From Gemmatimonadota bacterium (GTDB taxonomy: Bacteria; Gemmatimonadota; Gemmatimonadetes; Longimicrobiales; Gaopeijiaceae): DNA of 64,000 nucleotides. The position numbers and the translations under genes are program-made. Shown one piece after another: positions 35,401 to 44,007 of the stretch; position 1 is the stretch's first letter, and each line of letters starts with the position of its first letter. Below the pieces are notes generated by a model, which saw only the letters and a list, made by a program, of their open reading frames with translations, was not told the DNA's origin and searched no databases. The stretch spans positions 1 to 64,000 of the forward strand of contig DQPL01000009.1 in assembly GCA_015664885.1 (NCBI GenBank), written 5' to 3'.

Positions 35401-37782
35401 ATGCACTTCGCGATATTTCAGCTGGCGCTCTCTACGCTCGTGCTCGGGCCCGGCGACGGGGATTCGAGTGAAGCGAAGGCCTATTCGGGCCGGGCCGCCG
35501 ATAACGAGGTCGCCACCCCTGCGCTAGATCGGGCCCAGATCGACATCGACGGTCGCCTTGACGACGCTGCTTGGCAGCAGGCCGCACTCCTGACCTCGTT
35601 CACGCAGTTCCGGCCGGTCGAAGGCGTGGAGGCCTCCGAGAGGACCGAAGTCCGAGTGCTGGTGGACGCGGAAGCGATCTACTTCGCGATCATGGCGTTC
35701 GACAGCGACCCCAGCGGAATTCGCGCGACGCTAGCTGAACGCGACTCCTACACACGCTCTGACGACTACGTCCGCCTCATTCTGGACACGTTCGACGACG
35801 CCCGGCGAGCATACGTATTCACGGTGAACCCGTTGGGTGTGCAGCACGACGGGATCTGGAACGAAGGCGGAGGCAGCGCGGGACGACGTCACGGCAACTA
35901 CGGCCAGCCGATCGACGACAACCCCGACTTCCTTTGGGACTCTGACGGGGCTATCACCGAGTGGGGCTACCAGGTCGAGGTGCGGGTCCCGTTCAAGAGC
36001 CTTCGTTTTCCTGAGGCCGAGCAGCAGTCCTGGGGCCTGCATGTGCAGCGCCGGATACAGCGCAGTGGGTTCGAGAGCTCATGGGCGCCGATCACCGCCA
36101 ACGTGTCCAACAAGTTGACGCAGGCCGGAAAGCTCAACGGTTTGCGTAACCTCGACCCGGGGCTCTTCATGGAGCTCAACCCCGTGCTGACTGGGAAACG
36201 AATCGGCGAGTTCAATGCCGCTGACGGGCTTTTCCGGCGGCAGGATCCGAGCGGGGACTTCGGTCTCAACGCCACGTATGGAGTGACCTCTAATCTCACG
36301 CTGGATGCGACCTACAACCCGGACTTCAGCCAGATCGAAGCGGACGCGGGCCAGATCGTCGTGAACGAGCGTTTCGCGCTCTTCTTTCCCGAAAAGAGGC
36401 TTTTCTTCCTGGAAGGAACCGAGATCTTCGGGATGGCGAAACAGATCATCTATACCCGCTCGGTCGCCAACCCGATCGCGGGTGCAAAGCTCACCGGCAA
36501 GCTGGGTAGTTTGAACGTCGGCTACCTGGGCGCGATCGACCAATCGTTCGACGCAGGCGCCGCCAACACAGTCGTGAACTTGGTGCGTGTGCGTCAGGAC
36601 GTGGGCGCGGCCTCTACGATCGGCGCCGTATACACAGACCGCACCATCGGGGCGAACAATTTCAACAGGGTCGCAGGGGCCGATGCGCGGTTCGCGCTCA
36701 ATCAGCGCTACACCCTGACGATGATCGGGGCTGCGAGCTTCACCGACAATCCCGGTCTGACGTCCCGAGCGACCGGAAGCATGCTGAGCGCCAAGATCGA
36801 GCGCGCCGGACGGGCGGTTTCCTTCAACGCGGAGCTGGAGGACACAGACGCGAACTTCGACGCCGGAAGCGGATTCTTCCGCCGGATCGGGGACACGCAG
36901 TTCAACTCCCGCTTTTCGTATAACTGGTACGGCAAGCGCGGCGCACTGATCCAGCAGGTCGGTCCCTCGTTCGACTTGAAGGGCTATTGGGACCACGATG
37001 CGTTCTGGGCCGGCGAGGGCATCGAGGAGGGCGAGGCACAACTCGGTTGGCGGGTCGGCTTCAGGGGCAACATCATGTTCTGGGGCAACCATCAACGGTC
37101 GATGTTCGATTTTGCGCCGGAGGCGTACCAGGGGCTGGTGGTCGCGCAGACCGACGGCTCGTATACGGATTTTCGACCGGACCAGTCGCTCTTCGGTGGG
37201 CTGAGCTCGACCACGTTGTCGCTCTGGGTGAACAAGTGGGAGCGTGTTCGCGGCAACGTCCGCTACACGTTCTCCGAGACCCCGGTCTTCGATCGCTCCT
37301 TCGGCGTGGCGGTCGAGCCCGCGGATTCACGCTCGACCGAAGTCACGCTCAACCTGTACCCGACGCGCTCGCTCGTGGCCGAGCTGGGCGTCCGGCAGAC
37401 TCGCCTCACGCGTAGGACCGATGGCGTCGAGCTCTCCTCGGCGCTCATTCCGCGGGTGCGCGCGCAGTACCAGTTCACGCGCTCGCTCTTTGTTCGCGGT
37501 ATCTTCGAGTACTCGAGCCAGGAGCGTTTGGGGCTCCGAGATCCGGCGACGGGGTTGTCGCTCTATCGCGTCGACCAGAGCGGAGAGTACACCTTGCGCA
37601 GTGGCTCCGAGGGCTACGACGTCCACATCGAGGGTCTGGTATCGTACGAGCCGTCGCCCGGCACGGTCTTTTACGTCGGCTATACTCGCCAGATGGAGGA
37701 CACGGAGTCGTTCCGATTCAGGGAGGTTCGCGCGATGGCGGACGGCCTCTTCGTGAAACTGAGCTACCGCTTCCGTATGTAA
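35401..37782 (+). CDS. DUF5916 outer-membrane-type protein with N-terminal CBM9-like domain
   Basis: The 793-residue protein has a short hydrophobic N-terminus, then a CBM9-like beta sandwich (DIDGRLDDAAWQQA, VRVLVDAEAIYFAI) at about 45-220. A DUF5916 C-terminal region of alternating strands follows, with the conserved RFALFFPEKRLFFLEG block and ending KLSYRFRM, a typical outer-membrane barrel C-terminus with a terminal aromatic-rich strand. Family role is unknown; carbohydrate or substrate uptake is suspected. No export signal longer than about 15 residues is visible, so the start may be slightly wrong. Confidence 0.85.
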   Translation: MHFAIFQLALSTLVLGPGDGDSSEAKAYSGRAADNEVATPALDRAQIDIDGRLDDAAWQQAALLTSFTQFRPVEGVEASERTEVRVLVDAEAIYFAIMAFDSDPSGIRATLAERDSYTRSDDYVRLILDTFDDARRAYVFTVNPLGVQHDGIWNEGGGSAGRRHGNYGQPIDDNPDFLWDSDGAITEWGYQVEVRVPFKSLRFPEAEQQSWGLHVQRRIQRSGFESSWAPITANVSNKLTQAGKLNGLRNLDPGLFMELNPVLTGKRIGEFNAADGLFRRQDPSGDFGLNATYGVTSNLTLDATYNPDFSQIEADAGQIVVNERFALFFPEKRLFFLEGTEIFGMAKQIIYTRSVANPIAGAKLTGKLGSLNVGYLGAIDQSFDAGAANTVVNLVRVRQDVGAASTIGAVYTDRTIGANNFNRVAGADARFALNQRYTLTMIGAASFTDNPGLTSRATGSMLSAKIERAGRAVSFNAELEDTDANFDAGSGFFRRIGDTQFNSRFSYNWYGKRGALIQQVGPSFDLKGYWDHDAFWAGEGIEEGEAQLGWRVGFRGNIMFWGNHQRSMFDFAPEAYQGLVVAQTDGSYTDFRPDQSLFGGLSSTTLSLWVNKWERVRGNVRYTFSETPVFDRSFGVAVEPADSRSTEVTLNLYPTRSLVAELGVRQTRLTRRTDGVELSSALIPRVRAQYQFTRSLFVRGIFEYSSQERLGLRDPATGLSLYRVDQSGEYTLRSGSEGYDVHIEGLVSYEPSPGTVFYVGYTRQMEDTESFRFREVRAMADGLFVKLSYRFRM

Positions 37783-37784
37783 CG

Positions 37785-37850
37785 GAGCGTGTCGCCCGCT
37801 CTGGGAGGGCGTATTTTCCCGCTCTGGGCGAGCGTGTTGCCCGCTCGGTT
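37785..37850. repeat. Three imperfect ~22-bp tandem repeats upstream of infA
   Basis: Units of the form GAGCGTGT-CGCCCGCTCTGG occur three times with a few substitutions, directly after the DUF5916 stop. They could form alternative hairpins (GAGCG/CGCTC) acting as a terminator-like or attenuation structure, without a T-run. Confidence 0.5.
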
Positions 37851-37928
37851 TGGCGTTCGTAAGGTAGGCGCCTGGTAGGCGCGCTAAGAAGCTCAGTACG
37901 AGGACCTGGGCTGGGGCGAAAGATCTAG

Positions 37929-38144
37929 GTGGGCAAGGACGCGATCGAAATCGAAGGCACCGTGAGCGAGGTCCTTCCGAACGCGACGTTCCGTGTGGAG
38001 CCGGAGAATGGACACGAGGTGCTCGCCTACCTCTCCGGGAAGATGCGCAAGCACTACATCCGCGTGCTCGCGGGCGACCGAGTGAAGTGCGAGCTGTCGC
38101 CATACGACCTCACCCGGGGTCGGGTTACCTACCGATACAAGTAG
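37929..38144 (+). CDS. infA: Translation initiation factor IF-1
   Basis: GTG at 37929 begins [20 protein letters not shown], the classic IF-1 opening, and the protein ends RGRVTYRYK (71 residues, the normal length). It is an OB-fold protein binding the 30S A site. The conserved [18 protein letters not shown] core is intact. The upstream tandem repeat may belong to its leader. Confidence 0.97.
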   Translation: MGKDAIEIEGTVSEVLPNATFRVEPENGHEVLAYLSGKMRKHYIRVLAGDRVKCELSPYDLTRGRVTYRYK

Positions 38145-38166
38145 CCGGCTAGGGCCCTCGATGCCC

Positions 38167-39270
38167 TCAGCTCAGGTAGACCCTCAACCTTTCGATCTGC
38201 TCTTCGTCGCCTAGCACGATGAGGTCGTCGTCGGCCTCGATGACGGTGGAGGCCGACGGATTGAAGACGAATGGGCTGCCGCGCTCGTGGTCCTTTCTGA
38301 CGGCCACGATAATGAGGCCTGTCTAGTGAGGAATGCGCAGTTCGCTCAACGTCTTTCCCACCGCGCTCGACGCTTCCGGTACACTCATCTGCTCAGCTCT
38401 TAACACCAGGTCCGACGCGCGAGTGGCGATATCGAAGAAAGAGACCACCGACGGCCTGAGAACGACTGGCGCCATGCGATTCGCTGCGCTCACGTTGGAG
38501 CTGACAACTTGATCGGCTCCGGCGCGGTACAGCTTGTCGATCGACTCTTCCTCATACGCACGGGTGACGATTGTGAGTTTCGCCGCGAGATCACGCGCCG
38601 AAAGGCACACGTAGAGGTTGTCGGCGTCGGCGCTCAGGCACGTGATGAGGCCGTTCGCCTGCAGGAGCCCCGCTTCCAGTAGAACATGGTCGTGAGTCGC
38701 GTCGCCTTCCAGCACGCGCACGTCCGCAACGTACTCGGCGAGCTCCTCGATCCGGGTCTGATCGCGCTTAATGATCACGTAATCGTGCGGAACAGATTCG
38801 ATCTCCTGCGCGACCTGACGACCCGTCCGTCCGGCGCCGCAGATGATGACATGCCCCTTCAGCTTCGCGATTTCCTGCATGTTCCGACGCCTCTTGAGTG
38901 CGTCCTTCAGGTCGAGCTCGACGATGAACGACGTGATGTTGGCGAACCAGAACCCCATCCACGAAATCCCGCATAACAACAGGATAATCGTGAAGGTGCG
39001 CCCGGTCGGTGTGAGGTCGAACACGTCCGAGTATCCCACGGCGGTCACGGTGATGACCGTCATGTAAAGCACGTCCGCGAGCGGCTGCTGCTCAATCAAC
39101 ACGTATCCCAGTGTTCCCAATACGATGAGCAACACGAGAACCGAAAGTGTCCAAGGGAATCTGGGGATAAACGCTGCGATCGGACCAGTCGGCGAGAAAC
39201 GGCTAGGGCTCAGGGAGCCAAATTGGCGAATCGGAGGGGTGCTACCTGCCAGGAACCGTAGGAAACACAC
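38167..39270 (-). pseudogene. Two-TM potassium channel with TrkA-N domain; TrkA-C part separated by in-frame TAG
   Basis: From 39270, two helices flank a pore loop with the filter-like TAVGYSD near residue 75 (classically TVGYGD). A Rossmann RCK/TrkA-N domain with GAGRTGRQVA follows near 143. The frame ends at TAG 38323-38325 after LRIPH (315 residues), but the same frame continues TGLIIVAVRKDHERGS...VIEADDDLIVLGD to TGA at 38167. That is a complete TrkA-C domain. The intact product would be 367 residues. Either a base error, a pseudogene, or programmed readthrough yielding two isoforms is possible; in the short form the RCK ring would lack its regulatory ligand-binding half. Confidence 0.8.
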
Positions 39271-39292
39271 GACCTTTTGGCCATTTTTTCCC

Positions 39293-39321
39293 TTGACGCC
39301 CCCCCAGGTCTCGCTTACCGT
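39293..39321 (+). promoter_or_regulatory. Sigma70-like promoter for HU
   Basis: TTGACG (39293-39298) and TACCGT (39316-39321) are separated by 17 bases and lie about 150 bases upstream of the HU start, in the gap diverging from the potassium channel gene. Both boxes fit the consensus moderately. Confidence 0.5.
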
Positions 39322-39473
39322 TGGTTCAATTGTGACTCGCAGGGTGCGGAAACACTTGAGCAGTGCGGCTTTTCAGGTGGTCAGCACCTCCCAGGAGAAA
39401 GCTCTCCGGGACTGCACCGCAGGGCGGCTTCGGCCGTGACAGAACAACCCATTCTTGTTACAGGAGCAGCCAG

Positions 39474-39767
39474 ATGAACAAATCCGATCTCGTGGACACC
39501 CTCGCCGGGGCAACCGGCATGACGAAGGCCGATGCATCGAGGGCAGTGGATGCACTTTTCTCGCCGAGCGAGGGCATTATCGCTACGGCACTGAGGGGCG
39601 ATCGCCGCGTACAGATCACTGGTTTCGGCACGTTTGAAGCCAAGCACCGCAAGGCCCGCATGGGCCGCAACCCACGCACGGGTGAGACGATTCACATTGC
39701 CGCAACCAAGACCCCTGGGTTCCGCGCTGGTAAGGGGCTCAAGCACTCGGTCAAAGGCGGCTGGTGA
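39474..39767 (+). CDS. HU-family DNA-binding protein
   Basis: The ATG at 39474 has GGAG upstream and gives 97 residues starting MNKSDLVDTLAGATGMTKADA. HU signatures VQITGFGTFE and GRNPRTGE are present, followed by the DNA-binding beta arm and RAGKGLKHSV. A four-residue insertion (SPSEG) sits in the second helix. It is a nucleoid protein, expressed from the promoter above and closed by a strong terminator. Confidence 0.95.
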   Translation: MNKSDLVDTLAGATGMTKADASRAVDALFSPSEGIIATALRGDRRVQITGFGTFEAKHRKARMGRNPRTGETIHIAATKTPGFRAGKGLKHSVKGGW

Positions 39768-39823
39768 CGTCGTTGTGGAAAGGTTGGGCTGACCGGCGCC
39801 GCACCGGTTAGCACGGCTGACTG

Positions 39824-39868
39824 AAAGAGGCCGCGTCACTCTTGGTGATGCGGCCTCTTTTTTTATTG
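39824..39868 (+). terminator. Rho-independent terminator of the HU gene
   Basis: AAAGAGGCCGC is followed after a 15-base loop region by GCGGCCTCTTTTTTT. The stem is perfect over at least 10 pairs and is followed by a T-run, 57 bases after the HU stop. Confidence 0.93.
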
Positions 39869-39882
39869 TTCCAAGCGGGCAG

Positions 39883-40210
39883 CTAGGGAACCTCTGAACA
39901 AGTAGGGTACGCCGCGTTACGATGGCACGGCCCCATCTCCGTCGTTGGACCTCCTAGCCGTAGCGACGGCTATGGCGTCGTTGCCCCGCCTAGGATCTGG
40001 GGCTGTGGCACCGTAACCGCACAGACCGTCAAGTGTTTTCGCACTTGGTGTTGGGGCGCAGGGGGGTCGCGGCCCAATAGGTCGTTTCGCCTCCTCGGAC
40101 CACCGCCTTCGGCGGCGGTGCCCGAACAACTACGACTCGTCGTCGTGCCTACTATTGGACTCGCGAGACCCCTGCGCGCGGCGTACCCTACTTGTTCAGA
40201 GGTTACCTAG
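39883..40210. mobile_element. MITE-like element with 34-bp terminal inverted repeats and CTAG target duplication
   Basis: The left end (39883-39916) and right end (40177-40210) are inverted copies over 34 bases with one mismatch, starting CTAGGGAACCTCTGAACAAG. CTAG occurs at both edges and is the 4-bp target typical of IS5-group elements. Only a 70-codon antisense frame lies inside, so no transposase is encoded. Internal hairpins (TAGCCGT/ACGGCTA, CACCGCC/GGCGGTG) are visible. The right CTAG supplies or coincides with the stop codon of the helicase-like gene. This is a non-autonomous element most likely moved by an IS5-like transposase elsewhere. Confidence 0.82.
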
Positions 40211-41790
40211 CGGCGTGCCGGTCCTTTGCGCGCGCCGCCGGTGCCGCGCTTGGGTCTATCGAAGTCCGCACGGACTGCACGACCGCGGATCGTGGTGCCG
40301 TTGAGGGCCGTGATGACCTTCCTCGCCACCTCGTCGTGGACCTCCACGAGCGTGTGGCTCTCCTTGATGTCGATGCGGCCAACAGAGGTGCCCGGGACGC
40401 CGGCTTCACCGGTGATCGCACCGAGCAAGTCACCAGTGCTGAGACCGTCGCGCTCTCCAACACCGAAGAAGAGCTTGGCCCACGCGGGTGCCGGCGCGCC
40501 TGTGTTCGGCAACTCGGGGGCGGGCGGCGGCGGCATCTTCTTCCTGAGCAGCGCGACCGCCGCCGCGGCCACCTCAGCTGGGTCGTGCTCTTCGAACAAG
40601 GGTTCGAGAGCCAGCAGATAGGGAGCCGTGTCCTCGGCTTCCAGAGCAGAGCGCAGCTGTTGCTGGATTTCAGCCACAGCGGCGGAGCCGCTGGACGTCG
40701 CGGGTGGAAAAGGCACTACCGTGTAGCCAGCCGCGCGCGCCGTGGCTCGCAGGTGTGCGACCTCGCGGGCCAGGATCACGACGATTCCCCCGTCTGACGT
40801 GCCGTGCCTGCGATCCAACTCGTCCGCGTCGGCAGGCGCGTCGCAGCTGACCACCTTCACGCCTTCGTGCCCATCGAGTGCTGCGCGAGCGGCGAGCGCG
40901 TCCACGCCGAGCCACACCGGGACCGACGCATCACCCGGTGCCCCGGCCACGAAACCGTGAAGTGTCAGCAAATCACCCACGTCCGCCGCGCGATCCTCGT
41001 TCCGGCAGAAGACCAGGACGTGGCGCGCATCATCGGCAAGTAGGTGGTTCACCATTTCCAACACGGCTTCTTCACGAGGCTCGGTCACGATACGGAATCG
41101 CACAGTGCCACGCTTGGGCGCGTCCACCACCGATAGATCTTCCCCGGGAATGGTCACCGCCCGCTTGACGTGGCCTTCCAGGAACTTGGAGACGCCCGCC
41201 GTTATCGGTTGGGCTGCGACCACGCGCTGTGCTTCCTTGGGCATGTACTCGAGGATCGCCTCCGTCGCCTCCATCCCCTCGAAGGTGTCGATGCGTGAAG
41301 CTTGGTCCACGACGATCGCCTCTACGGCCTTGAGGTTGATGCCGCTCGATTTCGCGGCAGCCAACACGTCCGCCGGCGTGCCGAAGAGCATCGTCGCCCG
41401 CTCAGGCATTACCCAATGAGAGCCGAGCGCCCCGACCGTGTGCCCCGCGCTGTCCGCGAGCCGACCCATCGATTGAGCGAGGTAATCGGCACGATCTCGG
41501 GAGGGGGCGAGCACCAGCACCTTGGGCGTGTCCCCCTCCCCTTCGACGCGGTCCAAGAGCGCCGCACCCCACGCTACCGTGATGCCGCTGCCGGGGCCTG
41601 CGGCCAGGAAGAGGTTGTTGGCTCGCCGGATTACGGGCAGCGCCTCCGCCTGTAGCGACGTTGGCTGCTCGAGGCCGTCCGCAGCGAGCGCCTCCACCAG
41701 CTCGGGCGCGAGCCCGAGTTCTTCGAAAGAGTCCACGTCGTGGGCTAGGGACGAGACACTAGGTCGGCTCACCCGACCCTGCACCGCCAC
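40207..41790 (-). CDS. Degenerate DEAD-box protein with DbpA-type RNA-binding domain
   Basis: The 527-residue protein retains a DEAD-box layout (SFEELGLAPELVEALAADG, a Q-motif-like PTSLQAEALPVI), but motifs are altered. Walker A reads AGPGSGITV instead of TGxGKT, DEAD is replaced by VVDQAS near residue 159, and SAT by AAQP. Helicase ATPase activity is therefore unlikely. The C-terminus (about 450-525) is a DbpA/CsdA-type RRM domain (LLGAITGEAGVPGTSVGRIDI). It probably binds rRNA as a non-catalytic assembly factor. The stop lies in the CTAG at the border of the MITE. An intact RhlE-like helicase is encoded 4 kb away. Confidence 0.83.
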   Translation of the reverse strand: MAVQGRVSRPSVSSLAHDVDSFEELGLAPELVEALAADGLEQPTSLQAEALPVIRRANNLFLAAGPGSGITVAWGAALLDRVEGEGDTPKVLVLAPSRDRADYLAQSMGRLADSAGHTVGALGSHWVMPERATMLFGTPADVLAAAKSSGINLKAVEAIVVDQASRIDTFEGMEATEAILEYMPKEAQRVVAAQPITAGVSKFLEGHVKRAVTIPGEDLSVVDAPKRGTVRFRIVTEPREEAVLEMVNHLLADDARHVLVFCRNEDRAADVGDLLTLHGFVAGAPGDASVPVWLGVDALAARAALDGHEGVKVVSCDAPADADELDRRHGTSDGGIVVILAREVAHLRATARAAGYTVVPFPPATSSGSAAVAEIQQQLRSALEAEDTAPYLLALEPLFEEHDPAEVAAAAVALLRKKMPPPPAPELPNTGAPAPAWAKLFFGVGERDGLSTGDLLGAITGEAGVPGTSVGRIDIKESHTLVEVHDEVARKVITALNGTTIRGRAVRADFDRPKRGTGGARKGPARR

Positions 41791-42088
41791 GATCTTCCGG
41801 CTCGTACGGAAGGCGGTTCAGAAGCCGCTGAACCTCATAGTCCAGCCTGGAAGTGCGAAGCCGATCGGTAGTTGCCACCACTTCCGTGTACTGCCCATGG
41901 CGGTGTGCGGTCACCGTAACGGATCCTTCCGCGCCGTTGTACGTGGCGCTGTGGCTGGCAGTCTTCAGTTGCGAGAGCCCTACCATCTCCGGGAGAAACT
42001 CCTCCGCTTCGGTCAGGACCTCACTCGGCGAGAGCGCCGTCTTGCGCTGGTATCCAGCCATGTCCGTACTGTCGGTTTCGGGTAGCAT
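41759..42088 (-). CDS. Small hypothetical protein
   Basis: ATG at 42088 follows GAGG at 11 bases, giving 109 residues, and the 3' end overlaps the helicase-like start by 32 bases. Composition is balanced with no signal or helix; the segment SVTVTAHRHGQYTEVVATTDRLRTSRLDYEVQRLLNRLPY is the most structured. Family not recognised. Tight coupling suggests co-function with the degenerate DEAD-box protein. Confidence 0.55.
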   Translation of the reverse strand: MLPETDSTDMAGYQRKTALSPSEVLTEAEEFLPEMVGLSQLKTASHSATYNGAEGSVTVTAHRHGQYTEVVATTDRLRTSRLDYEVQRLLNRLPYEPEDRGGAGSGEPT

Positions 42089-42102
42089 GGGCCGTGCGTC
42101 CC

Positions 42103-42681
42103 TCAACGGCCGTCGAGTAAGGTGCCAATGGCCGCCTGGTTGTGGAAGCCCTGAAGCGTACCCGTGGGTGCGACCAACCCGGGAGCGGACGTCACGCCGG
42201 CTTCGGTGGCTTGTCGGTGGATTCTCGCGAGGTCGGCCTCATACCGATCAACGTCGAGCACGGCCTTGCTCTCGGTGAGGTCCAGACCCAGCGAGTGCGC
42301 GATGTCGACGAGCACGTCGATCCGTCCGATGTCGCGGCCGTCGAGAAAGTAGGCCTCGAAGATGGCGTCGAGCGCCGGCCGTGCGAGCGCGGATTCCTTC
42401 GCGTGCAGGAAGAGCTCGTGTGCTTTTCGAGAACGCGGTACCAGGTCTGGCTGCACGAGCGAGAATCCCATGGTCTCCGCCACGCGCTGACCCTCTGCCC
42501 AGCGCGCTTGCCAGAAGGGGTCGCGTGTGTCCGTCAGCGGCGCGTCGGACGGATACGACTCAATCGGCTCTCGTCCGACGCGGATGTCCCTTTGCTCTTC
42601 CGCGGCACAAAGGGCACGGTGCATCGCAAAGGACAGTGGGTCTACCGCGTCGAAGAAGAATCGGGAACTTGGAGGGTTCAT
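42103..42681 (-). CDS. DsbA-fold protein lacking CxxC (HCCA-isomerase-like)
   Basis: From ATG at 42681 the 192-residue protein starts SSRFFFDAVDPLSFAMHRAL. DsbA/FrnE relatives carry a CPWC-type motif at this point, whereas here it is VDPLSF, so disulfide chemistry is not possible. The C-terminal part shows SAPGLVAPTGTLQGFHNQAAIGTLL, the cis-Pro loop and end helix of the thioredoxin-like family. This resembles 2-hydroxychromene-2-carboxylate isomerase and glutathione-transferase-kappa-like proteins. An open frame upstream to 42975 lies antisense to the aminotransferase and is rejected. Confidence 0.7.
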   Translation of the reverse strand: MNPPSSRFFFDAVDPLSFAMHRALCAAEEQRDIRVGREPIESYPSDAPLTDTRDPFWQARWAEGQRVAETMGFSLVQPDLVPRSRKAHELFLHAKESALARPALDAIFEAYFLDGRDIGRIDVLVDIAHSLGLDLTESKAVLDVDRYEADLARIHRQATEAGVTSAPGLVAPTGTLQGFHNQAAIGTLLDGR

Positions 42682-42793
42682 GGGTGCGTCAAAGGTGCTC
42701 GTGGCCGCCTGCGGGGACCACCCCGAGCGTGCTTCCTCCACGCGTGGGGCGACGCCATATTTCAGCCCCACCGATGACATGATGAGGCTGACC

Positions 42794-43996
42794 ATGCAGT
42801 TCAGTGCGAATGTCGAGAAGCTCAAGCCCTCCGCAACGATCGCGGTCAGCACGCTCGCGAAGAAACTGGCGTCGGAGGGCCGCGACATTTTGAACCTCGC
42901 CGGCGGGGAACCGGACTTCGACACGCCCGAGTTCATTTCCCAAGCCGCCATCGACGGGATACGCGCGGGTCGCACGCGCTACACGCCTCCAGCGGGGCTA
43001 CCTGAGCTGCGAAAGGCGATTGCGGGCCGTCTGAGCGAGCAGGCGAGGCGTGAGTTAGACTGGAACGGAATCGTCGTGAGCACCGGAGCGAAACAGGCGC
43101 TCTTCAACGCGACCTTCACGCTCTTCGGGCCTGGAGACGAGGTCCTCATCGCCTCGCCGTACTGGACCACCTACCCGGATCAGGTCAACATCGCCCGGGC
43201 CGAGCCCAAAGCCGTATTCGGGGCAGAGTCGAGGGATTTCAAGATTACCGCGGACGATCTTGATGCGGTTTGTTCCGAACAGACGCGTGGGCTCATCCTC
43301 AACACACCGAGTAACCCCACGGGCGCGGTGTACTCGCTGGAGGAACTCGAAGCGATCGCGATCTGGGCGCGGGACCGGAGCGCTTGGCTCATCTGCGACG
43401 AGATCTACCGCAACATCTACCACGATGCGGACCGCGTTGCGGCGCCTGGCATCCTGGAGCTGCCCGAGTCTTCGCTCGGCGACTTCGTGCTCATTGACGG
43501 GGTCTCGAAGAGCTACGCCATGACTGGCTGGCGGCTAGGCTTCTCCTACACGAGTGTCGAGCTCTCCCAGAAGCTCACGGCGCTCCAGAGCCAGACCACG
43601 TCGAACGTCGCCACTCCGACTCAAGTCGCCGCGCTGGAAGCGTTCTCCAACGTGGAAGAGGCGCGCGCCTCGATCGCGGAGATGCGCGTGGCCTTCACGC
43701 GTCGTCGGGATCTAGTGATGGCGCGTATGGACGAACTGCTGCCGGACATGCCGTACACCCGCCCGCACGGAGCCTTCTACCTCTACTTTCGCGTCGACGG
43801 GTTTTTCGACGATGGAATCCCCGACGCCAGCGCTTGGTGCTCGTATCTGCTCGAGCAGCAGGGGGTGGCGCTCGTGCCCGGGGCAGCGTTCGGCGATGAC
43901 CGCTGGGTGCGCATGAGCTTTGCGGCGTCCGACCACGTGTTGGAAGATGCCTTCAGCCGCATCGCGGCGATGGTGTCAGCCGCAACGCTCGCCTAG
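42794..43996 (+). CDS. Class I/II aminotransferase, aspartate aminotransferase-like
   Basis: ATG at 42794 has GAGG at eight bases and starts MQFSANVEKLKPSATIAVS, giving 400 residues. Conserved features are NLAGGEPDFDTP, ILNTPSNPTG, CDEIY, and the PLP lysine in VSKSYAMTGWRLG. The C-terminal HGAFYLYF and VRMSFA are intact. It likely transfers amino groups from aspartate or a related amino acid; the exact substrate is not determined. Confidence 0.93.
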   Translation: MQFSANVEKLKPSATIAVSTLAKKLASEGRDILNLAGGEPDFDTPEFISQAAIDGIRAGRTRYTPPAGLPELRKAIAGRLSEQARRELDWNGIVVSTGAKQALFNATFTLFGPGDEVLIASPYWTTYPDQVNIARAEPKAVFGAESRDFKITADDLDAVCSEQTRGLILNTPSNPTGAVYSLEELEAIAIWARDRSAWLICDEIYRNIYHDADRVAAPGILELPESSLGDFVLIDGVSKSYAMTGWRLGFSYTSVELSQKLTALQSQTTSNVATPTQVAALEAFSNVEEARASIAEMRVAFTRRRDLVMARMDELLPDMPYTRPHGAFYLYFRVDGFFDDGIPDASAWCSYLLEQQGVALVPGAAFGDDRWVRMSFAASDHVLEDAFSRIAAMVSAATLA

Positions 43997-44007
43997 TACT
44001 AGTAGGG

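Noticed and set aside
39917-40129. 70-codon frame inside the MITE
   Set aside because: It starts with an Arg-rich string reminiscent of transposase N-termini but lacks catalytic residues and a ribosome-binding site.
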